A stretch of 64,000 nucleotides of DNA from Acinetobacter calcoaceticus ANC 3811 (GTDB lineage: Bacteria; Pseudomonadota; Gammaproteobacteria; Pseudomonadales; Moraxellaceae), in the NCBI RefSeq assembly GCF_000399665.1, contig NZ_KB976986.1, positions 1,088,240-1,152,239 on the forward strand, read 5' to 3'. The position numbers and the translations under genes were made by a program. Positions within the stretch are counted from its first letter, which is position 1. Each line of letters starts with the position of its first letter. Positions 51,795-61,489 of this stretch are shown here, piece after piece. Below the pieces are notes generated by a model. It was not told the DNA's origin. It saw only the letters and a program-made list of their open reading frames with translations, and searched no databases.

Positions 51795-53450
51795 TTATCC
51801 TCGCTCAGGTTTGACCATCCACTCGCGGCCCTTGAGCATGCCTTGCCAGTAAATCGGAGGTAAAATCTGCTCTTTAAGCAGCCATGCCAAACGAGATGGT
51901 TTTTGCCCATCAATTACCCATTTTGGAAAACTTGGGAGTAATTTGCCGCCGTAACCAAACTCAGCCAGAACGATTTTTCCACGCTCTACGGTAAGTGGAC
52001 ATGAACCATAGCCGTTGTACTCGCAGAAATTCTGCTCACCGTTCAGTTGAGCTAGAACATTTACCGCAACGATCGGAGCTTGTGCGCGTGCAGCAGCAGC
52101 CGTTTTTGCATTAGGCGCATTCATTACATCACCTAAAGCGAAAATATTGGCATGCTGTGTGTGTTGTAAAGTTTGAGGATTCACACTCACCCAGCCTGCT
52201 TCATCAACAAGAGTACTTGCACGAATAAAGTCTGGGGCCTGTTGCGGTGGAACAACATGCAACATATCGAAATCAGTTTCGACCAATGCTGCATTTTCAT
52301 CGTTCACGACCTTAAACCATGCTTTTTTTGCAGGACCATCTACTTTGACAATTTGATGGTTAAAGTGCAGTTCTGAACCATATTTTTCGACATATTGCAT
52401 TAGTGCAGGTACATATTCCTTCACACCAAATAAAACACCACCTGAGTTATAAAAATGGATAGAGATATCTTTGAGTTTGCCTTGCTTTAACCAATAGTCG
52501 GCTGAAAGATACATTGCTTTTTGAGGAGCACCTGCACATTTAATCGGCATAGGCGGCTGAGTAAAGATTGCCTTTCGACCGTTTAGCTGTTGCACCAGTT
52601 CCCATGTATAGGGCGCTAAGTCGTATCGATAGTTAGACGTCACCCCATTTTTACCTAAGGTTTCAACCAAGCCTTCAATGCCATGCCAATTGAGTTTTAA
52701 ACCAGGACAGACAACCAACGCTTTATATTGAATCGGTTGGCATCCTTCCAAAATAACCTGACTGTGCTCAGGGTCAAATCCAGCAACGGCGGCTTTCATC
52801 CATTTTACTTTTGCAGGAATCACACTTGCCATGGAACGTGCGGTTACTTGAGGTTTAAAAATACCACCACCGACCATGGTCCAGCCCGGTTGATAATAAT
52901 GCGTGTCTGCTGGATCAATAATGACAATATCTAAATGAGGTTCACGAGATAGTAAGCTTGATGCAACAGAAATTCCAGCTGCTCCAGCACCAACAATCAC
53001 AACGCTATAGCAAGGAATTGTGGCTGATTCATGATCTCGTTTTAAAATACGTGGAACTAGGCCTTTTAAGTTAAAACCAAGTTTATTCCCCGATTCAACT
53101 AACAGTGCTGCATCTTTTGGAGCAACTTCGGCCAAAGCCCATAAACTGATTGCACGCATACCAGAACGGCAATACGCTAAAACAGGTTTCTGGGCATTCT
53201 GATAAAGCTGCTTAAACTCGGCAACTTGTTGGTCAGTAATTTTGCCGCTGGTCACAGGCTGATAAATCACTTTTAGGCCATATTGCTGAGCTGCTTCTTC
53301 AATTTCAATTACATTGGGTTGATCTGCACCTTCCCCATCTGGACGGTTACATATCAGTGTTTTTACTCCCTGATCTGCAATTTTCGCGACGTCATTAGCA
53401 GCAATCTGGTCAGCAACATAAAATTCTTGATTAACTCGTTTAAGTTCCAT
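51795..53450 (-). CDS. DUF442 phosphatase-like/sulfide:quinone oxidoreductase fusion
   Basis: A 551-residue two-domain protein. Residues 1 to about 115 are a DUF442 (beta-lactamase hydrolase-like/phosphatase) domain, with the loop CRSGMR. From about residue 145 a sulfide:quinone oxidoreductase follows: FAD motif VVIVGAGAAGIS, VVCPGLKL, and the KCAGAPQK motif shared with human SQOR. It oxidizes sulfide to persulfide and passes electrons to the quinone pool. Its start has AGGTGG upstream and lies 9 nt after the persulfide dioxygenase stop. Confidence 0.9.
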   Translation of the reverse strand: MELKRVNQEFYVADQIAANDVAKIADQGVKTLICNRPDGEGADQPNVIEIEEAAQQYGLKVIYQPVTSGKITDQQVAEFKQLYQNAQKPVLAYCRSGMRAISLWALAEVAPKDAALLVESGNKLGFNLKGLVPRILKRDHESATIPCYSVVIVGAGAAGISVASSLLSREPHLDIVIIDPADTHYYQPGWTMVGGGIFKPQVTARSMASVIPAKVKWMKAAVAGFDPEHSQVILEGCQPIQYKALVVCPGLKLNWHGIEGLVETLGKNGVTSNYRYDLAPYTWELVQQLNGRKAIFTQPPMPIKCAGAPQKAMYLSADYWLKQGKLKDISIHFYNSGGVLFGVKEYVPALMQYVEKYGSELHFNHQIVKVDGPAKKAWFKVVNDENAALVETDFDMLHVVPPQQAPDFIRASTLVDEAGWVSVNPQTLQHTQHANIFALGDVMNAPNAKTAAAARAQAPIVAVNVLAQLNGEQNFCEYNGYGSCPLTVERGKIVLAEFGYGGKLLPSFPKWVIDGQKPSRLAWLLKEQILPPIYWQGMLKGREWMVKPERG

Positions 53451-53459
53451 ATCGCCACC

Positions 53460-54155
53460 TTATGATTGTGAAATTGAACCACAGGCCTGATTGGCAGGTA
53501 GTGCTTTATCGATTTGTTTTGGGTATGGCAGATTTAAATTATTCATCAATTTAATAAAATCTTCTCGTGAGCGATTCTGACCTAAACGTGAATTTTTTAA
53601 ACGTTCATAACCAATCGTTGAAGATAAACGCCCCTTATAATCGTGCCCCGGATACACAACAGTTTCATCTGGTAGGCTGAAAAGTTGCTTATGAATACTG
53701 TCATAAAGTGTGCCTGCATTACCTTGCTGGAAGTCAGTTCGACCGCAGCCATCAATTAATAATGCATCACCAGTGAAAACCATGTTTCCTACCAAATAAC
53801 TCGTACAAGCATTGGTATGGCCTGGGGTATAACGTGCTTCAATACTGTGGTTGCCCAGTTTAAGCGTGCAACCATCTGTAATTAAAATATCTCCGCAATT
53901 TACATCAGAGTTTCGGTGTAAAACTGATTTGCAATGAAAACGTTCCCGAAGTAAATTTGCAGCAGTAATATGGTCTGCATGAACATGTGTATCTAAGGTA
54001 TAGATGAGCGTAAATTGATGCTGCTCTAATTCTTTTGTATAAATCTCCATATCTGATGCGACTGGGTCAATTAAAACAGCCTCTCGTGTTTCTTCACACC
54101 CAAGCATATATGTATAAGTCGAACTTTCCTGCTCAAAAAACTGCTTAAAGAACAT
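53460..54155 (-). CDS. Persulfide dioxygenase, ETHE1/Blh-type metallo-beta-lactamase fold
   Basis: A 231-residue MBL-fold enzyme. The metal-binding motif is THVHADH (about residues 55-61), with later histidines in TPGHT and YPGHDY. The ETHE1-like segments SSTYTYMLG and CGRTDFQQGN identify it as a mononuclear iron persulfide dioxygenase that turns glutathione persulfide into sulfite. It is the first gene of the sulfide operon, preceded by a sigma-54 promoter. Confidence 0.9.
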   Translation of the reverse strand: MFFKQFFEQESSTYTYMLGCEETREAVLIDPVASDMEIYTKELEQHQFTLIYTLDTHVHADHITAANLLRERFHCKSVLHRNSDVNCGDILITDGCTLKLGNHSIEARYTPGHTNACTSYLVGNMVFTGDALLIDGCGRTDFQQGNAGTLYDSIHKQLFSLPDETVVYPGHDYKGRLSSTIGYERLKNSRLGQNRSREDFIKLMNNLNLPYPKQIDKALPANQACGSISQS

Positions 54156-54191
54156 GATTTATACCCCAATAATTTATTTCTTTCCTATATT

Positions 54192-54209
54192 TTGCAAATA
54201 AGATGCCAA
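54192..54209 (-). promoter_or_regulatory. Sigma-54 promoter of the sulfide operon
   Basis: On the minus strand the sequence reads TTGGCATCTTATTTGCAA. GG at 54207-54206 and GC at 54195-54194 are separated by exactly 10 nt, which matches the known sigma-54 -24/-12 pattern TTGGCA-N-TTGCA. Transcription would start about 12 nt further on, around 54182, and the first gene starts at 54155. The divergent gene encodes a sigma-54 activator. Confidence 0.75.
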
Positions 54210-54301
54210 TTATTTAAAATTAAATAATAAATATAAAAATCAAATACTTAAAATTGTAAATAAAATTAGAGTTAGAAAACAAACTCAGCTTGATGTTCCT
54301 T

Positions 54302-54340
54302 TGAAACTCAAGTATGTTTCAATGAAACAAATATGAAACA
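54302..54340. promoter_or_regulatory. Probable upstream activating sequence, phased TGAAAC repeats
   Basis: TGAAAC occurs at 54302, 54323 and 54334, and its inverse TGTTTCA at 54315. The 54315-54329 pair is a perfect 7-bp palindrome with a single central A. The 21- and 11-bp spacings place the repeats on one face of the helix. The block lies about 110-145 bp upstream of the sigma-54 promoter, the usual place for an activator site, and also just before the activator gene, so autoregulation is likely. Confidence 0.6.
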
Positions 54341-54346
54341 CATGAA

Positions 54347-55618
54347 ATGGCAAAGTTAAATTTTGAGTCAGAACAAGATTTTTTTATTTTATTTAAGCAA
54401 TTAAAAGCTTTATTCCCAAATGCGAGTCTGTTTTTGGCAGACACAACGACTCAAGCAATTCATTATAAATTTAATACAGACGATATTTCTGTTGAGAGCA
54501 TGGCAGCACTTACTCAAGACCATCACAATCAATATCTCGAAGTTAATACTCCTAAAATGAGAAAGCGATTTATCTATCAGGAAAATGATATTTATATTGC
54601 CGAGCATCGCATTATCGGGAAATTGCATATTCTACAGCCCGTTAGTATAGCAAATGATATTGCTGATCAAGTAGAGCTAACAGAACAACTCCAAGATTTA
54701 GCCAAGGTTTTTAATAGTTGCTCACCAGAAATGGCTCGTATGTTTTCAATCATTCAAAGAGTTGCTATTACTGAGTTTCCAGTGCTTGTCCGTGGCGAAT
54801 CTGGTAGCGGTAAAGAACTTGTAGCACAAGCCATTCATGATTATAGCCAACGTAAAAATAAGATTTTTGTAGCTATTAACTGTGCTGCCCTCAATGCCAA
54901 TATTCTAGAAAGTGAACTCTTTGGACATGTTAAAGGTGCTTTTACAGGAGCAATTCGTGACCATAAAGGCGTGTTTGAACGTGCCGCAGGTGGCACACTG
55001 TTTCTGGATGAAATTGCAGAGATTCCTTTAGAGCTTCAAGCTAAATTATTACGGGTGTTAGAAACAGGTGAATTTACCCCTGTAGGTGGTGAAAAAGCGA
55101 TTCAGGCCAATGTCCGAATTATTACAGCAACACATAAAGCTTTACGCGAAGAAGCTAAGGCCGGGCGTTTCCGTCACGATCTACTCTATCGTTTACGCGT
55201 AATTCCAATTTTTATACCACCACTCAGAGAGCGGAAAGTCGATATTCCTCTCATTGTCGATCAAATTTTAAAAGAAAGCTCAACCCAACTCGACACGATG
55301 CCTCGACACGTCAATCAAAAAGCTATGCAGATTTTGCTTAACTATGACTGGCCGGGAAATGTTCGTGAACTTAAAAATACATTGCTTTATGCTTTAACCA
55401 TGGCCAATGGTAAAAAAGAAATCGAAGTTGAAGACTTACCAAATGAACTTTTAAATGCTGACGATTACGTTAAATTACCCGAAGCAAATACAGAGCTTAC
55501 CCCCGAAAATGTGCAAGCCGCTTTAGAAAAATATGACCATAACCTGAATATGGTTGCGAATATTTTTGGAATTAGCCGCACGACGCTTTGGCGCTATAGA
55601 CAAAAACATAAGCTTTAG
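54347..55618 (+). CDS. Sigma-54-dependent transcriptional activator, FisR-like
   Basis: A 423-residue enhancer-binding protein. An N-terminal sensory region (1 to about 125) is followed by the AAA+ domain, with Walker A GESGSGKE (150-157) and the sigma-54 contact loop GAFTGA (197-202), and a C-terminal Fis-type helix-turn-helix ([21 protein letters not shown]). It is divergent from the persulfide dioxygenase/SQR operon. FisR-type activators regulate such operons in other bacteria. The sensory region has no cysteine before C125, so the cysteine-based sensing described for FisR cannot apply in the same form. Confidence 0.87.
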   Translation: MAKLNFESEQDFFILFKQLKALFPNASLFLADTTTQAIHYKFNTDDISVESMAALTQDHHNQYLEVNTPKMRKRFIYQENDIYIAEHRIIGKLHILQPVSIANDIADQVELTEQLQDLAKVFNSCSPEMARMFSIIQRVAITEFPVLVRGESGSGKELVAQAIHDYSQRKNKIFVAINCAALNANILESELFGHVKGAFTGAIRDHKGVFERAAGGTLFLDEIAEIPLELQAKLLRVLETGEFTPVGGEKAIQANVRIITATHKALREEAKAGRFRHDLLYRLRVIPIFIPPLRERKVDIPLIVDQILKESSTQLDTMPRHVNQKAMQILLNYDWPGNVRELKNTLLYALTMANGKKEIEVEDLPNELLNADDYVKLPEANTELTPENVQAALEKYDHNLNMVANIFGISRTTLWRYRQKHKL

Positions 55619-55687
55619 CTAGGTATTTAGCTCGTCTAAGGCGTATCATATTGCACTTGGTTAGATTCGTTTGTTCAAAGGCTTTAT

Positions 55688-56599
55688 ATGATTGTCCGCG
55701 ATAAAAGCAATGTATTTAAATTATTATTTGCTTGGAAAGGAACAATTTTGCCGAAGGTTTTGCCTGCACTGAGTTTTGTTGTCCTTATTTCAGCATGTGT
55801 AGTCTGGCTCTCTTATTATCATTGGATTCAAATACCTACAGTACCCGCGATTGGTTTTACTATTTTTGGTGTGATTCTTTCGATTTGTACGGGTTTTAGA
55901 AATAACGCGTGTTATGACCGCTGGTGGGAAGGCCGCAAACTTTGGGGTGCTTTAATTGCCAATGCCAGACATATCGTCAGAGATAGCCATGTTTTATCTA
56001 ATGAACAACGTGAACATTTAATCCATCAGGTCTTAATTTTTAGTAATTTATTGCGTGATCGTTTACGTCAACAAACAGTCGAACCTACAAAATTTCTCGA
56101 ACATGCCTATTTAAATAACTCTTCGCTTAATTATTTAAATGAGCATATTAATGCACCGCAATTTGTACTCGAAAATATTCAAAAAGATTTAGTTAAAATA
56201 CTAAAAGATGGTGAAATTAGTGACATTATCTATAGCACCTTAAATCGACATATTATTGAGCTAGGCAATATCCAAGCAGGTTGTGACCGAATTGCTGGTA
56301 CGCCTTTGCCCTACTCTTATTCAGTACTTTTACATCGTGCCGTTTACTGTTTCTGTTTCATCTTACCGTTTAGCCTTGAAGCTGCTTTAGGCATTTGGAC
56401 ACCGCTTATTGTCGGCTTAATCGCTTATATGTTTTTAGGGCTAGATGCCTTAAGTGCTCAAATTGAAGAACCTTTTGGTTTGCAAGAAAATGATTTACCG
56501 CTTGATTCAATTGTGCGTTTGATTGAACGAGAGTCTCTAAGCTCTTTAGGGCAGCCATTACCGCCTATTATTGAAGCCCAAAACAACAATTTACTTTAA
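55688..56599 (+). CDS. Bestrophin-like (UPF0187/YneE family) membrane protein
   Basis: A 303-residue membrane protein with the bestrophin-like arrangement of four helices. The RNNACYDRWWEGRKLWGALIANARHIVRD segment following helix two is the bacterial hallmark. The second helix pair is near residues 220-260 (LHRAVYCFCFILPFSLEAALGIW). Bacterial homologues form pentameric ion channels, chloride or cation selective. AAGG lies before the ATG. It follows the sigma-54 activator gene by about 70 nt and may or may not be co-transcribed. Confidence 0.85.
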   Translation: MIVRDKSNVFKLLFAWKGTILPKVLPALSFVVLISACVVWLSYYHWIQIPTVPAIGFTIFGVILSICTGFRNNACYDRWWEGRKLWGALIANARHIVRDSHVLSNEQREHLIHQVLIFSNLLRDRLRQQTVEPTKFLEHAYLNNSSLNYLNEHINAPQFVLENIQKDLVKILKDGEISDIIYSTLNRHIIELGNIQAGCDRIAGTPLPYSYSVLLHRAVYCFCFILPFSLEAALGIWTPLIVGLIAYMFLGLDALSAQIEEPFGLQENDLPLDSIVRLIERESLSSLGQPLPPIIEAQNNNLL

Positions 56600-56600
56600 T

Positions 56601-56629
56601 AAAAAAGAGCGAATTATCGCTCTTTTTTT
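56601..56629. terminator. Bidirectional terminator
   Basis: Stem AAAAAAGAGCG/CGCTCTTTTTT with the 6-nt loop AATTAT and T runs on both strands. It lies between the bestrophin-like gene (plus) and the last gene of the acetoin operon (minus). Confidence 0.92.
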
Positions 56630-56647
56630 ATAGGTTTAAGTGTCTAT

Positions 56648-57706
56648 TTAGGGCTGTACAATAATCTTAACTGCTGACTCATTGTTATGAATTAAGGTTT
56701 CAAAACCTTGTGAAATCAAATCATCAAGTTGAATGCGCTGCGTAATAAAAGGTTCCAGATTTATTTTACCTTCTTCGACCAGTTTAATGGTTTCTTGATG
56801 GTCATTTACGTAGGCAATTGTGCCTCGTACATCAAGCTCTTTCATTACCACACTGTGCACATTAATTGATGCTGGATGACTCCAAATCGAAACAATAACA
56901 ATAACACCTGTTGGTTTTACTGCTGCAACCAAGGTATCTAACACCTTGTTAACGCTACTACATTCAAACGCGACATCAACGCCATTACCATTGGTAATTT
57001 TCATGACCTCAGAAACAACATCAACTTCTGACGGGTCTAAAATATAATCAGCGACTCCCGACTCTTTGGCTTTTTCTTTACGTTTGGCACTCAGTTCGGT
57101 AATGATGACCTTAAGCCCTTTCGCTTTTAAAATTGCCGAAAGCAATAAACCAATTGGGCCCGCACCGCCCACTAAAGCAATATCTCCAGCTTTTGCACCA
57201 CTACGTACGAAAGCATGGTGACCCACCGATAACGGTTCAATTAAGGCTGCTTGATCTAGGGGAATTTTATTGGAAATTGGATGCACCCAACGGCGTTTAA
57301 CCGCAATTTTTTCCGATAAACCACCGCCACGACCGCCTAAACCAATAAAGTTCATATTTTTGGAAAGATGATAATTATCACCCGGTCCAGTCGGTACATC
57401 CTCAGCCACAATATAAGGCTCTACGACCACATGTTGACCAATTTCAATATCATCAACACCTTCACCAACTGCATAGACAACACCTGAAAACTCATGTCCC
57501 ATGGTAATTGGTGCAGATTCGCCTGAAATAGGATGCGGATGCCCACACGGTGGAATAAAAATCGGTCCTTCCATAAACTCATGCAAATCTGTACCACAGA
57601 TTCCACACCAAGCTACCTTAATGCCTATGGTGCCGGGAGTGACTTCTGGTTCAGGGATATCTTCAATACGAATATCGCCTCTGTCATAAAAACGCGCTGC
57701 TTTCAT
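56648..57706 (-). CDS. (R,R)-butanediol dehydrogenase, zinc-dependent
   Basis: A 352-residue medium-chain zinc alcohol dehydrogenase that interconverts 2,3-butanediol and acetoin. The catalytic zinc region is CGICGTDLHEF (C37-like), followed by GHEFSGVV. The NAD motif is ALVGGAGPIG. PPCGHPHPISG and GPGDNYHLSKNMNFIGL are typical butanediol dehydrogenase segments. The start MKAARFYD has GAGGGA 8 nt upstream. It is last in the aco operon, so acetoin and butanediol catabolism are joined. Confidence 0.9.
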   Translation of the reverse strand: MKAARFYDRGDIRIEDIPEPEVTPGTIGIKVAWCGICGTDLHEFMEGPIFIPPCGHPHPISGESAPITMGHEFSGVVYAVGEGVDDIEIGQHVVVEPYIVAEDVPTGPGDNYHLSKNMNFIGLGGRGGGLSEKIAVKRRWVHPISNKIPLDQAALIEPLSVGHHAFVRSGAKAGDIALVGGAGPIGLLLSAILKAKGLKVIITELSAKRKEKAKESGVADYILDPSEVDVVSEVMKITNGNGVDVAFECSSVNKVLDTLVAAVKPTGVIVIVSIWSHPASINVHSVVMKELDVRGTIAYVNDHQETIKLVEEGKINLEPFITQRIQLDDLISQGFETLIHNNESAVKIIVQP

Positions 57707-57735
57707 TATTATGTCCCTCAAATCAGGATGTTGTT

Positions 57736-58521
57736 TTAGCGATAGACAATGCCGCCGTCCGTTAAAATGGATTGACCTGTAATATAGTCCGAATCTTCAC
57801 TTGCCAGAAAAGCAACTAATGCGGCTACATCGTCTGGTGTTTGTGCTCTACCTAAAGCAATGCCTTCCACATACTTTTTATAAGTTTCACCTATTTCGGC
57901 ACCTGAAATTTCAGCAAAACGCTTATCAATTTCAACCCACATGTCCGTTCCGACAATTCCGGGACAATATCCATTTACCGTAATACCATGACTGGCATAT
58001 TCTTTTGCCGCAGCTTGGGTAAGTGCCCGTACCGCAAATTTGGTTGCCGAGTAAATACCGAGTAAAGCAAACCCATCATGGCCTGCAATTGAGCATGCAT
58101 TAATGATTTTACCTTTATGTTGGCGTTGCTTGAATTTTGCAGCAGCAGCCTGAATGCCCCACAGCACGCCACCAATATTGATATCAACAATTTTGTGAAA
58201 TTCATCAGGTGTAATATCAGCAATCGCTTGAACCTGTGCAATTCCAGCATTATTAATCATGACATCGAATCCACCAAGGGTCTGCTCAGCATGATTTATA
58301 GCGGCGTATACTTGCTCACGGTCACTCACGTCGGCAATAAATGTACTCGCATTTACACCTAAAGCCTGAATTTCCTGCTGCACATCGTTCAATCGATCTT
58401 GTTTCATATCGACTAGTGCAATGTGTGCTCCTTCTCGCGCCAAGCGCAGGGCAATCCCGCGGCCAATGCCTTGAGCTGCCCCTGTTACTAAAACGACTTT
58501 ATCTTTTAATCCCTTAACCAT
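57736..58521 (-). CDS. budC: Acetoin reductase/2,3-butanediol dehydrogenase, SDR type
   Basis: A 261-residue short-chain dehydrogenase. The motifs are [19 protein letters not shown] near residue 90, ACSIAGHDG with the catalytic serine, YSATKFAV and [11 protein letters not shown]. The IGKAETFKKY-like stretch in this family reads [16 protein letters not shown] here, typical of acetoin reductases. AGGAG lies 6 nt before the ATG at 58521. It sits between lpd and the zinc butanediol dehydrogenase, giving the cell two stereochemically different dehydrogenases. Confidence 0.9.
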   Translation of the reverse strand: MVKGLKDKVVLVTGAAQGIGRGIALRLAREGAHIALVDMKQDRLNDVQQEIQALGVNASTFIADVSDREQVYAAINHAEQTLGGFDVMINNAGIAQVQAIADITPDEFHKIVDINIGGVLWGIQAAAAKFKQRQHKGKIINACSIAGHDGFALLGIYSATKFAVRALTQAAAKEYASHGITVNGYCPGIVGTDMWVEIDKRFAEISGAEIGETYKKYVEGIALGRAQTPDDVAALVAFLASEDSDYITGQSILTDGGIVYR

Positions 58522-58547
58522 ATTCAACTCCTGTAAATGCAGAATTT

Positions 58548-59951
58548 CTACATATGAATCGCTCGTTGCATTGAAGCCAAAATGGATTCATGCATGGCTT
58601 CTGATAAAGTTGGATGCGGGAAAATCACTTGAGCTAAACTTTCATCCGTTGCTTCTAGATATTTGGCAATCGCAAAACCTTGGATATGTTCAGTCACTTC
58701 ATGGCCGACCATATGTGCTCCAAGTAGCTCGCCCGTTTCTGCATGTATCACCGTTTTAACGAAACCTGTTGCATCGCCAATTGCCAAAGCTTTGCCATTT
58801 GCAGTTAAAGAAAACTTACCGATTCGTATAGGTAGATTCTTAGCTTTTGCTGCATTTTCCGTTAAACCAATACTCGCCACTTGTGGATGCGTAAAAATAC
58901 AACCCGGAATCTGGCTACGATCGAGTGAATGTACGTTTGCTACACCAGCAATTTTCTCGACACATATCATGGCTTCATGACTTGCTTTATGGGCAAGACA
59001 CGGTGCCCCAGCCACATCACCAATCGCATAAAGCCCTGCTACGTTGGTTTTACAATAGTCATCAATTGCCACAAAACCTTGTGGATTCAGTTCTACACCT
59101 AAACGCTCCAGTCCTAGCCCCGTGGTATTAGGCTGTACACCAATTGCTGAAAGCACACGGTCAAAAACGATCGTTTGAACATCATTTGCCGTTTCAATTA
59201 CACAGTGAACTTGCCCATTTTCAATTTGAATACTTTGAACGACGGCATCGGTTAAGACCTTCATTCCTTTTTGTTCAAATTGTTTTCTGACAAATTGAGC
59301 AACTTCAGCATCTTCAGTCGGTAAAATCTGCTTGGCTAAATCAATAAGCGTGACCTGACATCCTAAGTCTTGATAAAGGCTAGCGAACTCACTACCAATC
59401 GCACCTGAGCCCACAACCAGTAAACTTTTTGGTAATTTCTCTGGTACAAGCGCTTCTTTATAGCTCCAGACGTACGTTCCATCGACAGGAAGCTGAGGAA
59501 CATGTCGAGCTTTAGCTCCAGTTGCCAAAATAATATGGGGTGCACTCAAAGCTTGACTTTTACCTTGAGCATCGGTCACTTCAATTTTTTCTTTCGCTGT
59601 AAATTGAGCACGACCATTAAAAACCGTCACCTGATTCTTTTTAAGTAAGTAATCGATGCCTTGTACTAACTGAGCTGAAACTTGTCGGCTATGTTGCACA
59701 AGCTTTTGAATATCAAAATCGAGTTGAGATACCTGAAAACCAAACTGTCCTGCATGTTTAAACTGAGTTGCAAGCTCTGCCCCTGCAAGCAAAGCTTTAG
59801 TTGGAATACAGCCCCAATTTAGGCAAATTCCGCCTAAATGTTGCTCTTCTACAATTGCGGTTTTTAATCCGAGCTGGGCTGCACGAATTGCAGCCACATA
59901 CCCACCCGGTCCCGCGCCAATCACAATTAAATCAAATTGAGCTTCTGACAT
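58548..59951 (-). CDS. acoD: Dihydrolipoyl dehydrogenase (E3) of the acetoin complex
   Basis: A 467-residue flavoprotein. FAD motif [13 protein letters not shown] at 10-22; redox-active disulfide C43-x4-C48 in [13 protein letters not shown]; second NAD motif [20 protein letters not shown]-terminal [10 protein letters not shown] with the catalytic histidine. It reoxidizes the lipoamide of the AcoC protein. It lies 10 nt after acoC, so it is dedicated to the acetoin dehydrogenase complex. The E3 of pyruvate or 2-oxoglutarate dehydrogenase would be encoded elsewhere. Confidence 0.92.
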   Translation of the reverse strand: MSEAQFDLIVIGAGPGGYVAAIRAAQLGLKTAIVEEQHLGGICLNWGCIPTKALLAGAELATQFKHAGQFGFQVSQLDFDIQKLVQHSRQVSAQLVQGIDYLLKKNQVTVFNGRAQFTAKEKIEVTDAQGKSQALSAPHIILATGAKARHVPQLPVDGTYVWSYKEALVPEKLPKSLLVVGSGAIGSEFASLYQDLGCQVTLIDLAKQILPTEDAEVAQFVRKQFEQKGMKVLTDAVVQSIQIENGQVHCVIETANDVQTIVFDRVLSAIGVQPNTTGLGLERLGVELNPQGFVAIDDYCKTNVAGLYAIGDVAGAPCLAHKASHEAMICVEKIAGVANVHSLDRSQIPGCIFTHPQVASIGLTENAAKAKNLPIRIGKFSLTANGKALAIGDATGFVKTVIHAETGELLGAHMVGHEVTEHIQGFAIAKYLEATDESLAQVIFPHPTLSEAMHESILASMQRAIHM

Positions 59952-59961
59952 GCGGGTTCTC

Positions 59962-61488
59962 CTACACCAAAATTAAAGCAGGGTTTTCAACAAACTGCTT
60001 AAAGCTGGCTAAGAATTTCGCCCCAACTGCACCATCAATGACTCGGTGGTCGCAGGACAACGTCGCTGTAACAATCTCACGAACCACTACATTGCCATTT
60101 TCAACAACAGCGCGAGATTCAGAAGCACCTAATGCCATAATTGCACCTTGCGGTGGATTAATAATGGCATCGAACTGTTTAATGCCTAACATTCCTAAAT
60201 TTGAAATGCTAAAGCTGCCGCCCTGAAACTCGTCAGGTTGTAACTTGCCCGTCTTAGCACGGGTTGCTAAATCACGCATGTCATCGGAAATTTGTGCCAA
60301 CGATTTTTGATTTGCTGCTTTTACAATTGGTGTAATTAAACCATTTGGAATCGCTACAGCCACCGAAATATCCGCTTGAGAGAACTGTAAAATTGATTGA
60401 GTCGCCTCATCAAATTGAACATTCACCTCAGGCACTTTAATCAGTGCCGCGGCGGCGGCTTTAATTAGCATGTCATTAATAGAAAGTTTGACTTGTGGAA
60501 CAGTCTCATTAATTTGCTTTCGTAAATTTTGCAAAGCTTCCACGTTTAGATCGACCACTAAGCGGAAATGCGGTGCATTACGTTTAGCAGCCTGTAACCG
60601 TGAAGCAATCGCTTTACGCATACCATTCATCGCCACCGTCGTAATGGTCGATTGTGGTTGAGCAGCACATTGAGCAGATTGTTCATTTACCGACGTTGGG
60701 TTATTGCGATAGTAAACTGCTTCAACATCTTCTTTACAGACACGGCCACGAGTACCTGAAACACGGCAGTCATTTAGGTTAATGCCCCATTGTTTTGCTA
60801 AACGGCGTGCTACAGGTGTCGCTGAAACTTGACTATCGTCGGCAGTAGATTTAACAACTTTAGCTTGAGTTTGCTGTTTAACATCAGGCCATTGACCTCC
60901 AGCAGCCTGCACAGCTTTCTGGATGTCTTGAACACTAATACGTCCTTCACGACCAGAACCTGTGACTTTCGCCAAGTTCACATTATGCTTTTCAGCAAGT
61001 TTTAACGCATGCGGTGTTGTAAATAACTCATCAGATGTTTGATAGCCTTGTAATGACTCCGGTACAGTATAGTCACCTTTAGCTACCTTTGCAGGAGCTG
61101 GAGCACTTGCAGCTACAGACTGTGGTTGTTCGGTTTTTTCAGCAACAGGTGCAGATGTTTCCGCTTTACTTTGTTCCGAAGGGGCTTTAGCAGCTGAACC
61201 GCCTAGTGATGCAATAAACGTTTCAATTTCTGCATCAGAAACTTCACTATCAGCACATACCGCAATAAGACCACCAACGGGTAGCGTATCACCGTCTTTT
61301 GCCAAAATTTTACGAAGCGTTCCAGCAAAAGGCGCTTCTAACACATTGACGATTTTTGTGGTTTCAATTTCACAAATTTCATCGCCCTTATTAAAACTAT
61401 CGCCTTCTTTAATCAACCATTGGGCAATCGTGCCTTCTTCCATGGATAATCCCCATTTCGGGATCTCCAGCGTTTTAATTTCGCTCAT
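59962..61488 (-). CDS. acoC: Acetoin dehydrogenase E2, dihydrolipoamide acetyltransferase AcoC
   Basis: A 508-residue E2. An N-terminal lipoyl domain carries K45 in IETTKIVN. An alanine/proline-rich linker follows. There are then two peripheral subunit-binding domains (about TTPHALKLAEKHNVNLAKV and ATPVARRLAKQWGINLNDC), separated by a linker. The catalytic domain ends with DHRVIDGA near residue 480. Most E2 proteins have a single binding domain. The ATG at 61488 has GGAGG upstream and begins 1 nt after the acoB stop. Confidence 0.92.
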   Translation of the reverse strand: MSEIKTLEIPKWGLSMEEGTIAQWLIKEGDSFNKGDEICEIETTKIVNVLEAPFAGTLRKILAKDGDTLPVGGLIAVCADSEVSDAEIETFIASLGGSAAKAPSEQSKAETSAPVAEKTEQPQSVAASAPAPAKVAKGDYTVPESLQGYQTSDELFTTPHALKLAEKHNVNLAKVTGSGREGRISVQDIQKAVQAAGGQWPDVKQQTQAKVVKSTADDSQVSATPVARRLAKQWGINLNDCRVSGTRGRVCKEDVEAVYYRNNPTSVNEQSAQCAAQPQSTITTVAMNGMRKAIASRLQAAKRNAPHFRLVVDLNVEALQNLRKQINETVPQVKLSINDMLIKAAAAALIKVPEVNVQFDEATQSILQFSQADISVAVAIPNGLITPIVKAANQKSLAQISDDMRDLATRAKTGKLQPDEFQGGSFSISNLGMLGIKQFDAIINPPQGAIMALGASESRAVVENGNVVVREIVTATLSCDHRVIDGAVGAKFLASFKQFVENPALILV

Positions 61489-61489
61489 C

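Noticed and set aside
51725-51913. Reading frame overlapping the end of the SQR gene with a KR-rich tail
   Set aside because: It is an alternative frame of the well-supported SQR coding sequence and its spacer hairpins; the charged tail comes from repeated spacer sequence.
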